A stretch of DNA of 23,365 nt from VGXO01 sp964614695 (GCA_964614695.1 CAZTMB010000043.1:1-23365), one strand, 5' to 3'. Numbered from the stretch's first letter, positions 8,634 to 16,781 are shown. Notes: generated from the sequence alone by a model not told the origin. Program-made: numbers and translations.

Positions 8634-10436
8634 ATGCGATCCAAGCCGAACCTTCTGATCACCGCACTCGTGTCCGCTTCGGTCGCGGCCGCTGCCGCCG
8701 CCGATGGCGAGTGGGAGATCCTGATCTCCTCGCTCGATGCGACGGTTCCCGGCGTGCCCGACGCCGTCTGGGTCCCGAACACCTTCAACAATCCGACGAT
8801 CTCAAGCACCGGGGCGGTCTCGTTCCGCGGCCAGATCGGCGGCGCCGACATCACGCTGGCGAACTCGCGATTGATCCTTCGCGGCACACCCGGCAACTGG
8901 CAGATCGTCGCCCGGGACGGTTCACCGGTGCCAGGCGATCTGATTCCGGGTTACGTGTTCAACCAGATGAGCGGGCTGAACGGACTCTCCTCGGGCAACA
9001 ACATGTCCGCCGACGGCGGCGTGATCGCGTCGGGCAACGTCAACGGTCCGGATGTCGCGACGAGCACCGATACCGCCGCGTTCTTCGTCTCCGCGGACGG
9101 AACACCGAGCCTGCTCTACCGCGAGGGCGATGCCTATCCGGGCAGCGGCGGCTCGACGATGTCCGGGTCAGGCAGCTTCAGCAGCGGCGTTCGGACCTCG
9201 AACGACGGAAGTTGCATTCTGAGCACGAACCTCACCGGCGGCGACGTGTCGGGCTCGACCAACAACAGTGCGCTGGTGCTGCTGACGAGTGCAGGCGCCA
9301 CCCCGATCTTCCGCAAGGGCGATCCGGCGCCGGGCTTCACCGACGGCACGACCATGACTCCCGACTCCTTCGGGCTCAATCTGAACGCCGGAAGCGTCCT
9401 CTTCGGAGGAACGCTGGTCGGCGGCGATGTGACCACCGCCAACGACAAGGCGGTCTTCACGAATCTCGGCGCCGCACCGGGCGAGCTGCGGATGGTCTGC
9501 CGCGAAGGCGATCCGGTTCCCGGCCTGCCCGGCGTCACCTATCGATCGACTGCGTCGTTCACGCTGCCGTCGCAGCCGATCAACTTCGGCGGCATCTGGT
9601 TCATCGGCGAGCTCGAGGGTGAAGGCATCGTGGCCGGCGTCAACGATCGCGCGGTGTTCTTCCAGCAGCCCGACGGCAGCCAGCAGATCATGCTTCGCCG
9701 CGGCGACACGGTGCCCGGAGTCCCCGCCAAGCAGGCGGTGTACTTCACCATGAACTCGTCCTCGTGGACCACGACGCCCAACGGCCTCCTCGCCTACCAG
9801 GGGCTGCTTCAGGCTCCCGACGGCAGTTCCGTCGACAACGCCAGCTACGTCGGCTACCGCACTTCGGACGGAGTCGTCCACACCATCTGCCGGCAGGGCG
9901 ATCCGGTGCCGGGCACCGAGGGCGGAACCTTCAGTTCCTTGAACGGGAGCACGAGCATCTCCGTCTCGGAGTCGGGCATCGTCGTCTTCCAGAACAACGT
10001 CGTCACCGCCGCCGGCAACGTGGCGCACCTCTTCGCCTGGGACGAGCTCGGCGGACTTCGCGTGATCGCGAGGGGCGGCGACACCAACTTCACCGGAACG
10101 CCCGTCAACCAGCTTTCGCTGGTCGGTTCGACCGGCCAGAACGGAAACGGCGGCGGAACGGGCCTCAATGCCTCGGGCATGCTCGTGATTCGAGCCGGCG
10201 ACTCGGTCAATCAGGTCTACTCGATCGCGCGGATCGCCCTGGGTGCCTCCGCTCCCGCGTGCCCGGGCGACTTCAACGACGACGGCATGGTCGATGGCGC
10301 CGATCTCGCCGTGCTGCTCGGCGCGTGGGGCATGTGCCCGCCGAAGGGCGCGTGCGAAGCCGACCTCAACGACGACGGCGAGGTCAACGGTGCCGACCTC
10401 GCCATCCTGCTTGGCAACTGGGGCGAGTGCTCCTGA
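8634..10436 (+). CDS. Secreted repeat protein with C-terminal dockerin-like domain
   Basis: 600 residues from the ATG at 8634, which follows a purine-rich GAGAGA and opens a signal peptide (MRSKPNLLITALVSASVAAA, cleavage near residue 23). The body carries a motif of the form R-x-G-D-x-x-P-G about every 60-69 residues: at 93, 162, 226, 289, 354, 419 and a degenerate copy at 479, plus a partial DATVPG at 35. Each is followed by an FxxM/F-type strand and later a VFxxxG strand. This matches the choice-of-anchor DUF7453-type repeat proteins (from memory). The C-terminus (about 543-600) has two dockerin-like calcium loops, FNDDGMVDGADLAVLLGAWG and LNDDGEVNGADLAILLGNWG. Exported; partner cohesin and ligand unknown. 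Confidence 0.9.
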   Translation: MRSKPNLLITALVSASVAAAAAADGEWEILISSLDATVPGVPDAVWVPNTFNNPTISSTGAVSFRGQIGGADITLANSRLILRGTPGNWQIVARDGSPVPGDLIPGYVFNQMSGLNGLSSGNNMSADGGVIASGNVNGPDVATSTDTAAFFVSADGTPSLLYREGDAYPGSGGSTMSGSGSFSSGVRTSNDGSCILSTNLTGGDVSGSTNNSALVLLTSAGATPIFRKGDPAPGFTDGTTMTPDSFGLNLNAGSVLFGGTLVGGDVTTANDKAVFTNLGAAPGELRMVCREGDPVPGLPGVTYRSTASFTLPSQPINFGGIWFIGELEGEGIVAGVNDRAVFFQQPDGSQQIMLRRGDTVPGVPAKQAVYFTMNSSSWTTTPNGLLAYQGLLQAPDGSSVDNASYVGYRTSDGVVHTICRQGDPVPGTEGGTFSSLNGSTSISVSESGIVVFQNNVVTAAGNVAHLFAWDELGGLRVIARGGDTNFTGTPVNQLSLVGSTGQNGNGGGTGLNASGMLVIRAGDSVNQVYSIARIALGASAPACPGDFNDDGMVDGADLAVLLGAWGMCPPKGACEADLNDDGEVNGADLAILLGNWGECS

Positions 10437-10494
10437 CCCCGGCGCACTCGACGCACCGTCCAACCCGATTGCTCGACCCGTTCCAAGGAACGCC

Positions 10495-11718
10495 ATGCTG
10501 CGATCACTGCTCGCGACCGCCACCGTGTGCTCGATCCTCGTCTCCGCGACCGCCCAGGAGCTCTTTCTCCTGGGCGGTCCGCAATCGGGGACCGCATCGG
10601 GCATCAGCGACGACGGCCAGGTCGTCTCCGGCTACGACGACTTCGAGTACTGGTACTGGACGGCGGACGACGGAGTCGTGCTGATCGGCGGCGTGCCGCC
10701 CGGAAACGGCGTCGGAGGCGACTCGAAGATCTCCGGCGACGGGACGCGGATGACCGCGGGCGAACTCAACCTCGACACCGGCAAGGTCGAGGCGAACATC
10801 TACCACATCGACGAGTTCAAGTGGCAGCCGCTCGGCAGCTTCGGATCCTCCTGCGATGCCGAGGCGAGCGGCGGGTGGAACATCTCCGGCGACGGCAACA
10901 CCGTCGTGGGGCTCTCGTGGCTGGCCGGATGTCAGGCGAGAGCCTTCAGCTGGCGAGCCGAGACCGGCATGGTCAATCTCGGCACGCTGTTCTTCTTCAA
11001 GCCGACCCGTGCCAACGCATGCAACTTCGACGGCAGCGTCATCGTCGGCTGGAACGACAACTACACCGGATTCCGTCAGGCGGCGGTGTGGACCGACGGC
11101 GTGCAGCAGATGCTCTTCGGGCCCAACAGCGTTCGACTTCCCGAGGCGACCTGCGTCTCCTCGGATGGGGTTTGGGTCGGCGGCATCGGAAGCTCGTCGC
11201 TCGGTGACGAAGCGTGGCGTTGGAGCGCGAAGACCGGCTATCAGAGCCTCGGCCCGGTGCAGATCCCCGGCTTCAAGGGGTATGTGACGGCTCTCAGTGC
11301 CGACGGATCGGTCGCCCTTTGCTTCTTCCGCGTGCCGGCGCCCCCGCCGACGAGCGGCGAGGGATACCTCTGGATCCAGGGACAGGGTTTCGTTCCGCTC
11401 GAGGAGTACGCGATCTCGCAGGGCGTCGACGTGCCTCCCGACGTCCGCTTCGCGCTGCCGCTCGGCATGTCGCCGGACGGACGCAACATCGTGGGACGCG
11501 CCCGCACCAAGAACGGCGACCAGGCGTTCATCCTTCGGCTTGGTCCGGTGCAGACCATCTGCCCCGCCGATCTCAACGACGACGGGGTCGTCGATGCCGC
11601 CGACCTCACCATTTTGCTCACTGCGTGGGGCACGCCCGACGTCGATCTCGACGGCGACGGCACGACCGGCGCCGGCGATCTCGCGATCCTGCTCGCAGCG
11701 TGGGGCCCCTGCCCCTGA
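10495..11718 (+). CDS. Secreted HAF-repeat protein with dockerin-like C-terminus
   Basis: 407 residues from the ATG at 10495, with AAGGAA 6 bases upstream and 58 bases after the previous stop, so probably the same transcript. A signal peptide covers residues 1-20. Six repeats resemble the HAF extracellular repeat (ASGISDDGQVVSGY near 34, NISGDGNTVVG near 129, CNFDGSVIVGW near 176, CVSSDGVWVGG near 220, ALSADGSV near 266, GMSPDGRNIVG near 324), most followed by an aromatic AFxW/AVW strand. The C-terminus (about 356-407) is a dockerin-like pair, DLNDDGVVDAADLTILLTAW and VDLDGDGTTGAGDLAILLAA. The repeat type differs from the upstream neighbour but the anchor is shared, so both are likely sorted to the same surface or secretion destination. 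The catalytic role, if any, is unknown. Confidence 0.9.
   Translation: MLRSLLATATVCSILVSATAQELFLLGGPQSGTASGISDDGQVVSGYDDFEYWYWTADDGVVLIGGVPPGNGVGGDSKISGDGTRMTAGELNLDTGKVEANIYHIDEFKWQPLGSFGSSCDAEASGGWNISGDGNTVVGLSWLAGCQARAFSWRAETGMVNLGTLFFFKPTRANACNFDGSVIVGWNDNYTGFRQAAVWTDGVQQMLFGPNSVRLPEATCVSSDGVWVGGIGSSSLGDEAWRWSAKTGYQSLGPVQIPGFKGYVTALSADGSVALCFFRVPAPPPTSGEGYLWIQGQGFVPLEEYAISQGVDVPPDVRFALPLGMSPDGRNIVGRARTKNGDQAFILRLGPVQTICPADLNDDGVVDAADLTILLTAWGTPDVDLDGDGTTGAGDLAILLAAWGPCP
10549..10578. repeat. Perfect 12-bp inverted repeat inside the coding sequence
   Basis: ACCGCCCAGGAG (10549-10560) and CTCCTGGGCGGT (10567-10578) are perfect inverted arms around a 6-base loop, ctcttt. It lies about 54 bases into the HAF-repeat gene, across the codons for the signal-peptide cleavage region. 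The mRNA would form a strong GC-rich stem here. No T-tract follows, so it is not a standard intrinsic terminator. Confidence 0.8.
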
Positions 11719-11721
11719 TTC

Positions 11722-11809
11722 GCGTCGGCGCTTGAGGCGACGCTCGGTGCACGCGCCCATCGCACTGCCCGGCGAGGGCGAGGCGTGTCGACCCGGCGCG
11801 AGCCGCGCC
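11722..11809. terminator. Possible terminator hairpins between convergent genes
   Basis: Between the stops at 11718 and 11828 there are two short stems: GCGTCG (11722-11727) with CGACGC (11738-11743), three bases after the HAF-gene stop, and GGCGCG (11795-11800) with CGCGCC (11804-11809) around a 3-base loop, 19 bases past the stop of the minus-strand hydrolase gene. Neither has a T-tract, so termination is only suggested by position and stem strength. Confidence 0.3.
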
Positions 11810-11827
11810 GAAGCGATCGCGTCCTGA

Positions 11828-12583
11828 TCAATTCAGTTCCGGCACGATCGCCTCGGCCCAGATCGCATAGCCCGCCGGAGTGAGGTGCAGGAAGTCGGGC
11901 ATGATCTCGCGAGGGATCGTGCCGTCGGGCTTCACGAAGCGATCGCCGATCGCGTGGATCTCGAAGCGATCCGCGGCCTCGTCGGCGTTCTCCGCCGCCA
12001 CGAACGCCCGCAGCGACTGATTGATCTGGGCGATGTCGCCGCGCATCGCGTTGATCCGCTCGCCGCGCGGGAACACCTCGACGAGGTGGATCGTGGCCTT
12101 CGGACACTGCGACTCGAGGAGCTTCGCCACCGCGACGATCCCCGCGAGGGTCTCCTCGGCGCTGCTCGTCCCGTGACCGAGGTTGTTGGTGCCGATGAGC
12201 AGCACGATGTGCTCGGGTTGCAGCCGCGTCAGCGGAGCCTGCTCGAGTCGCCACAGCACGTGCTCGGTGCGATCGCCGGAGTTGCCGAGATTGAGAGCTC
12301 CGAACGGCGCAATCCGCTCCGCCCACACGCCCTGCCCCGGACCCTCCCATGACTGCGTGATGGAGTCGCCGACGAAGACAACCTTGCACGGCGCCGACTC
12401 GCGGGCTCGACGGAGCAGTTCGTCCTCGCGGCGCCTCGCACCTTCCTGATCGCGAGGCATCGGGACGAGCGAACTCGGAGGCGAAGTCGTCGAGTCCTGG
12501 CTCGCGTGCGTGATCGGCGACAGGCTGATTGCAAGAAGCGTGGCGGCAAGAGCCGCAGCGAGCCGGGTCGACGTGATGTTCAT
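11828..12583 (-). CDS. Secreted SGNH/GDSL-family hydrolase
   Basis: 251 residues from the ATG at 12583, chosen because a signal peptide begins there (MNITSTRLAAALAATLLAIS, cleavage near residue 27); the frame extends 33 codons upstream without a better start. All SGNH blocks are visible: block I VFVGDSITQSW with catalytic Ser74, block II NLGNSGDRT, block III IGTNNLGHG with Asn133, and block V PDFLHLTPAGY with the Asp230/His233 pair. Spacing fits the PAF-acetylhydrolase-like branch, which removes acetyl or acyl groups from sugars and lipids. The predicted location is periplasmic or extracellular. It diverges from another acetylesterase-like gene across 176 bases, suggesting shared use on acetylated carbohydrate; the exact substrate cannot be read from sequence. 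Confidence 0.92.
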   Translation of the reverse strand: MNITSTRLAAALAATLLAISLSPITHASQDSTTSPPSSLVPMPRDQEGARRREDELLRRARESAPCKVVFVGDSITQSWEGPGQGVWAERIAPFGALNLGNSGDRTEHVLWRLEQAPLTRLQPEHIVLLIGTNNLGHGTSSAEETLAGIVAVAKLLESQCPKATIHLVEVFPRGERINAMRGDIAQINQSLRAFVAAENADEAADRFEIHAIGDRFVKPDGTIPREIMPDFLHLTPAGYAIWAEAIVPELN

Positions 12584-12759
12584 GGACGGATCGTCACCGT
12601 GAGCCGTGAGAGCGTCAACACGTCGGCGGATCGAAGGGTCAACGCGAGTCCCGGCCGCCACGCGCCGCGCGAGTAGCATCATCGATCGGACGGTGTCCGG
12701 CCGCGATCCCGCCTCGGCCGAATCGAGCCTCGCTGTCCCCGACCCACGGAGCCCCGACC

Positions 12760-13704
12760 ATGCGAACGTCCGCCGTCCTCGCGATCGCGGGAGTGCTCGC
12801 GACGATCTGGGTCGCTCCGGTGCTTGCCGCGGATCCCGTCAAGGTGTTCATCCTCGCCGGGCAGTCGAACATGGTCGGCGCCGGTCAGGTCAAGGCGAAC
12901 CCCGATCGCCATGGTGGACAGGGATCGCTCGAATGGCTCGTGGAGTCTTCGCCGGACAAGGCGAAGTACGCGGCGCTGCGAGACGCCCAAGGCGACTGGG
13001 TTGAACGCGACGACGTCAAGATCTGGTTCCTCGGCCGATCCGGCGGGCTGCGACCTGGATTCGGCGCGAACGAGAACGCGATCGGACCGGAACTCGGCTT
13101 CGGCACGGTCGTCGGCGAGGCGTTCGACGAACCCGTCGTCCTCGTCAAGATCGCCTGGGGCGGCAAGGCGATCGGCAAGGAGTTCCGGCCCCCGAGTTCC
13201 GGTGGGGAGGTCGGCGCGGAGTACCGACAACTCGTCGACCTCTCGAAGGAGACGATCGCGAACCTCGCCACGATCTTCCCGGAGTTCGAAGGCCGCAAGG
13301 TCGAGTTGGTCGGGATCGGATGGCACCAAGGCTGGAACGATCGGGTCAATCAGGCCTTCAACGACGCCTACGAGGAGAACCTCTCGAATCTCATTCGCGA
13401 TCTGCGAAGGGACCTCGATGCGCCGAACCTGCCGTTCGTGATCGCCGAGACCGGCATGACCGGCCCCACCGAGAGCCATCCCCGCGCACTATCGCTGATG
13501 GCGGCGCAGAAGGCGGTGGCCGAGAAGCCCGAGTTTCGCGGCACCGTCTCATTCGTGCCGACGCGATCCTTCTGGCGCGACGAGAGCGTGTCGCCTTCGA
13601 AGCAGGGCTACCACTGGAACTCGAACGCCGAGACGTACTTCCTGATCGGCGACGGCATGGGACATGCCATGCTCGGGCTGCTGCGGAACGACCAGGCCGA
13701 CTGA
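12760..13704 (+). CDS. Secreted sialate O-acetylesterase-like protein (SASA/DUF303)
   Basis: 314 residues from the ATG at 12760 with GGAG 8 bases upstream. A signal peptide covers residues 1-23 (ending PVLAA). VKVFILAGQSNMVGAG contains the GQSN nucleophile motif (Ser36) of the SASA family, an SGNH-like fold. KIAWGGKAIGKEF (about 130-142) and GIGWHQGWND (about 186-194) match the second and third conserved blocks. The acid/base residues probably lie near YHWNSNAETYFLIGDGMGHA at the C-terminus (His285 or His302). Planctomycete members are usually annotated as acetylxylan esterase or sialate O-acetylesterase, acting on acetyl groups of polysaccharides. The divergent SGNH neighbour has a related chemistry. 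Confidence 0.92.
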   Translation: MRTSAVLAIAGVLATIWVAPVLAADPVKVFILAGQSNMVGAGQVKANPDRHGGQGSLEWLVESSPDKAKYAALRDAQGDWVERDDVKIWFLGRSGGLRPGFGANENAIGPELGFGTVVGEAFDEPVVLVKIAWGGKAIGKEFRPPSSGGEVGAEYRQLVDLSKETIANLATIFPEFEGRKVELVGIGWHQGWNDRVNQAFNDAYEENLSNLIRDLRRDLDAPNLPFVIAETGMTGPTESHPRALSLMAAQKAVAEKPEFRGTVSFVPTRSFWRDESVSPSKQGYHWNSNAETYFLIGDGMGHAMLGLLRNDQAD

Positions 13705-13913
13705 GCCTCACCGCCCGCGCCGCGTCAAGAGATCGGCGCGATCCGTGCCACCGACTCTCTCTGCTCCAGCGATCCTTCCGCCGGGCCCGGCTTGGCTCGA
13801 ACGACGCAGGCGACCGTTCCCCTCGCCCACGCGACCGCTGCGAGGCTGCCGCGCGAGCGTCGATCGATGCCCCGAGACGCGCCGCGTGGTGGCCTCTTGT
13901 TCCTCCGCGATCC

Positions 13914-14348
13914 TCAGCCGATCACCGCGATCCCCTTCACCTCGACCGCGATCGGCGTCGGCAACGCCTTGATCTCGATCGTGGTTCGGGTGGGATTGGG
14001 ATTGCCCGGGCCGGCGAAGTACTCCGCGTAGACGCGGTTGTAGATCGCGAAGTCGTTCTTCATGTCGGTCAGGAAGACCGTCACGTCGACGAGGTTCTCC
14101 CACGGCACGCCGGCATCCTCGAGCACGGCCTTCACGTTGTCGAAGCAGCTGCGGCACTGCGCCTCGATGTCCTTCGAGACGACGCGGCCCGCCGCGTCGA
14201 GTTCGACGCCCGGGATCGCCTTCGAGCCGCGCCGCCGCGGACCCACGCCCGAGAGAAAGAGCAGATGGCCCGCGCGCTTTGCGTGGGGATACGCCCCGAC
14301 CGGCTCGGGGGCGCGGGACGAGACGACGTCATTGGGGTGCTCGCTCAT
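13914..14348 (-). CDS. RidA/YjgF-family protein, 2-aminomuconate deaminase-like
   Basis: 144 residues from the ATG at 14348. RidA-family features: GAYPHAKRAGHLLFLSGVGP near the N-terminus, IEAQCRSCFDNVKAVLEDAG in the central helix, LVDVTVFLTDM, and the C-terminal NPTRTTIEIKALP with the arginine that binds the carboxylate of imine intermediates. The family hydrolyses reactive enamines and imines. The insertion PRRRGSKAIPGVELDAAG and the YNRVYAEYFAG block resemble the branch called 2-aminomuconate deaminase (tryptophan/aminophenol breakdown), but no other gene of that pathway is nearby, so a general RidA role remains possible. It diverges from the alcohol dehydrogenase gene across 180 bases. 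Confidence 0.9.
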   Translation of the reverse strand: MSEHPNDVVSSRAPEPVGAYPHAKRAGHLLFLSGVGPRRRGSKAIPGVELDAAGRVVSKDIEAQCRSCFDNVKAVLEDAGVPWENLVDVTVFLTDMKNDFAIYNRVYAEYFAGPGNPNPTRTTIEIKALPTPIAVEVKGIAVIG

Positions 14349-14528
14349 GCGGCGAAGACTAGCGGGACTCTCGTCGAGCGATGCAGCGTGGCCGCCCTTC
14401 TCGCCCGCGCGAGGTCGGCACCGTCAAGCGTCCGGGACTCGGCGCAGGCGGCCTCGATTCGCGTCCGCGATGAGCGGCCTCGTGCGCGGGGCTGCCATCC
14501 GCCCCTTCAAGCCGAATCGGAGCGTTTC

Positions 14529-15519
14529 ATGCCCACCCGCGCCGACGCCGCACAGAGCCCCACCACGCCGCTTGGCCCCCATGCGATCGAACGCCGCGAG
14601 CCGACCGCGAACGACGTCGAGATCGACATCCTCTACTGCGGCGTCTGCCACAGCGACCTGCACTTCGCCCGCAACGAGTGGGGCTTCACGCAGTACCCGG
14701 TCGTGCCCGGACACGAGATCCTCGGCCGCGTGCCCCGCGTCGGCACGGACGTCACGAAGTTCAAGGTCGGCGACCTTGCCGCGATCGGCTGCCTCGTCGA
14801 CTCCTGCCGCACCTGCGATCGCTGCCGCGAGGGCCTCGAGCAGTTCTGCTCCGTCGGTTCCGTGTTCACCTACAACGGCGAGGACAAGCAGCTCGGCGGC
14901 ATGACCTACGGCGGCTACTCGGAGAAGGTCGTCGTCGACGAAGCGTTCACGCTGACGGTGCCGACGAACCTCGACCCCGCCTCGGCGGCGCCGCTTCTCT
15001 GCGCGNNNNNNNNNNNNNNNNNNNNNNNNNNNNNNNNNNNNNNNNNNNNNNNNNNNNNNNNNNNNNNNNNNNNNNNNNNNNNNNNNNNNNNNNNNNNNNN
15101 NNNNNGCCGACGGTCTCACGCTCGGCGCAGACGAGGTGGTGATCTCGAAGGACGAGGAGGCGATGGCGAAGCACGCGGGGACCTTCGACCTGATCGTCGA
15201 CACGGTCTCCGCCGACCACTCGCTCGATGCGCTGATGGCGACCGTGAAGCTCGACGGCGTGCTCTGCATGGTCGGCGTGCCGCCGACGCCGCAGCAAGTC
15301 GCCGCGATGAGCCTCATCATGCCGCGGCGGATCCTGACCGGCTCGCTGATCGGCGGCATTCCCGAGACGCAGGAGATGCTCGACTTCTGCGGCAAGCACG
15401 GCATCGCCTGCGAGATCGAGACGATCCGCATGGACCAGATCAACGAGGCCTACGAGCGGATGCTGAAGAGCGACGTCAAGTATCGCTTCGTGATCGACAT
15501 GGCCTCGCTCAAGGGCTGA
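14529..15519 (+). CDS. Zinc-dependent NAD(P) alcohol dehydrogenase (YahK/CAD type), interrupted by N gap
   Basis: The ATG at 14529 follows GGAG 6 bases upstream. The left part encodes the GroES-like catalytic domain: GVCHSDLHF and VVPGHEILGRV (catalytic zinc ligands), then VDSCRTCDRCREGLEQFC, whose four cysteines bind the structural zinc, and APLLCA just before the gap. After the N run (15006-15105) the protein resumes as ADGLTLGADEVV and ends GGIPETQEMLDFC, DQINEAYERML and KYRFVID, close to E. coli YahK. The two parts are in different frames only because 100 N is not a multiple of 3. By recall of YahK about 52 codons are missing, including the Rossmann GxGGLGH loop. It probably reduces aldehydes broadly using NADPH. 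Confidence 0.92.
15006..15105. other. Assembly gap (100 N)
   Basis: Exactly 100 unknown bases inside the alcohol dehydrogenase gene. Flanking sequence is codon-aligned on both sides (last codon GCG at 15003-15005, next codon GCC at 15106-15108), so an intact gene needs a gap length divisible by 3; 100 is a conventional placeholder. The real missing piece is probably near 156 bases. Confidence 0.98.
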
Positions 15520-15529
15520 GGCTCGTTCG

Positions 15530-15553
15530 GGTTCGCGACGCTCAAGGCGAACC
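15530..15553. terminator. Possible bidirectional terminator hairpin
   Basis: GGTTCGC (15530-15536) pairs perfectly with GCGAACC (15547-15553) around a 10-base loop. It starts 11 bases after the alcohol dehydrogenase stop and lies between it and the convergent acr3 stop at 15590. There is no T-tract on either strand, so termination is inferred. Confidence 0.35.
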
Positions 15554-15589
15554 AGCGCGGACCGCCGGCTTGCCGGTCGAGTGCCGACT

Positions 15590-16681
15590 TCACGAGGCGG
15601 CGGGCGTCCTTCGCACGAATCGCCGGCCCATCCGCAGCGAGGCCCCGACGAGCAGGATGAGCACCGGCACCTCGACGAGCGGCCCCACCACCGTCGCGAA
15701 CGCGGTCTCCGAGGCGATCCCGAAGACGCTGATCGCGACCGCGATCGCCAGTTCGAAGTTGTTGCCGCTCGCGGTGAACGCGAGCGTCGCGGATCGCTCG
15801 TAGTCGGCGCCGACCCTGCGGGCGAGGGCGAACGACGCGAAGAAGATCGCCACGAAGTAGACGACGAGCGGCACCGCGATCCGAACGACGTCGAGCGGGC
15901 TCTCGACGATGCGGTCGCCCTGCAGGCTGAACATCACGACGATCGTGAAGAGGAGCGCCAGCAGGGTCACCGGAGCGATCCTCGGCAGAAACGCGGTCGT
16001 GTACCACTCGTCGCCCTTCGCGCGGCGCAGGACCGCCCGAACGAGCATGCCCGCCGCGAACGGGATGCCCAGATAGATCATCACGCTCTGGAAGATCTCG
16101 CCCGCGCCCACCTCGACCGCCACGCCCTCGAGACCGACGACCGTCGGCAGCCAGGTCATGAAGACCCACGCGTAGGCGCCGAAGAAGAGCACCTGGAAGA
16201 CGCTGTTGAAGGCGACGAGTCCCGCGGCGTACTCGCTGCTGCCGCCGGCGAGGTCGTTCCAGACGAGGACCATGGCGATGCATCGGGCGAGGCCCACCAG
16301 AATCACGCCGAGCATGAGGTCCGGGCGATCATGCAGGAAGACCGCGGCGAGCCCGAACATGAGAAGCGGCCCGATGATCCAGTTGAGAAGAAGGGAGAGA
16401 CCAAGCACCTTCCAGTCGCGGAAGATCCGCGGCAGTTCTTCATAGCGCACCTTCGCGAGCGGCGGGAACATCATGAGGATCAGGCCGATCGCGATCGGGA
16501 TGTTGGTGGTCCCGACCGTGGTCGCGTCGGCGAGATCCCGCACGCCCGGCACGAATCGGCCAAGCAGCACGCCGATCGCCATCGCGAGGAAGATCCACAG
16601 CGTCAGCCAGCGGTCGAGGAAGGAGAGGCGGCCGCAGCGAGGCGAGGCGCCGCATCCTGATTGGTCGGTCGCTTCGTTCAT
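15590..16681 (-). CDS. acr3: Arsenite efflux permease, ACR3 family
   Basis: 363 residues from the ATG at 16681, with GGTGAG just upstream; a GTG three codons earlier is possible. About ten hydrophobic segments fill the protein, as in the ACR3 (bile/arsenite/riboflavin transporter) superfamily. Family marks include LTLWIFLAMAIGVLLG, ILVGLARCIAMVLVWNDLA with Cys134 (the conserved membrane cysteine) and LAFTASGNNFELAIAVAISV with Glu310, both known to be needed for transport in ACR3. A short Cys-containing leader (QSGCGASPRCG) precedes the first helix. It exports arsenite, driven by the proton gradient. It is the last gene of the arsR-arsC-arsM-acr3 operon, 57 bases after arsM, with its ribosome site inside the last of four 26-bp tandem repeats. 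Confidence 0.95.
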   Translation of the reverse strand: MNEATDQSGCGASPRCGRLSFLDRWLTLWIFLAMAIGVLLGRFVPGVRDLADATTVGTTNIPIAIGLILMMFPPLAKVRYEELPRIFRDWKVLGLSLLLNWIIGPLLMFGLAAVFLHDRPDLMLGVILVGLARCIAMVLVWNDLAGGSSEYAAGLVAFNSVFQVLFFGAYAWVFMTWLPTVVGLEGVAVEVGAGEIFQSVMIYLGIPFAAGMLVRAVLRRAKGDEWYTTAFLPRIAPVTLLALLFTIVVMFSLQGDRIVESPLDVVRIAVPLVVYFVAIFFASFALARRVGADYERSATLAFTASGNNFELAIAVAISVFGIASETAFATVVGPLVEVPVLILLVGASLRMGRRFVRRTPAAS

Positions 16682-16781
16682 GCGTCTCACCGCGGCGGCG
16701 TCGCTCGGGGCCTCACCGCAACCCCATCGTTGACGGCTTCACTGCGATGACATCGCTCGGGCCTTCACCGCGACGACATCG
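16678..16781 (-). repeat. Four 26-bp tandem repeats joining arsM to acr3
   Basis: On the minus strand four consecutive units of exactly 26 bases share the pattern CGAtG..GTCGCGGTGA: unit 1 at 16756-16781, unit 2 at 16730-16755, unit 3 at 16704-16729 and unit 4 at 16678-16703. Against unit 1, by eye, unit 2 matches 19/26, unit 3 21/26 and unit 4 17/26. Unit 1 encodes the arsM C-terminus, unit 2 contains the arsM stop, and unit 4 contains the acr3 ribosome site (GGTGAG) and ATG. The GGTGA core recurs in units 1, 3 and 4. Confidence 0.75.

Noticed and set aside
13780..13791. 12-bp palindrome GCCGGGCCCGGC between convergent genes
   Set aside because: Pure G/C palindromes of this length are not surprising in GC-rich DNA, there is no room for a loop beyond 4 bases, and no T-tract follows.
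14529..15519. Alcohol dehydrogenase as a frameshifted pseudogene
   Set aside because: The frame change falls exactly at the 100-N placeholder and both sides match the family without stops, so the break is an assembly artefact.
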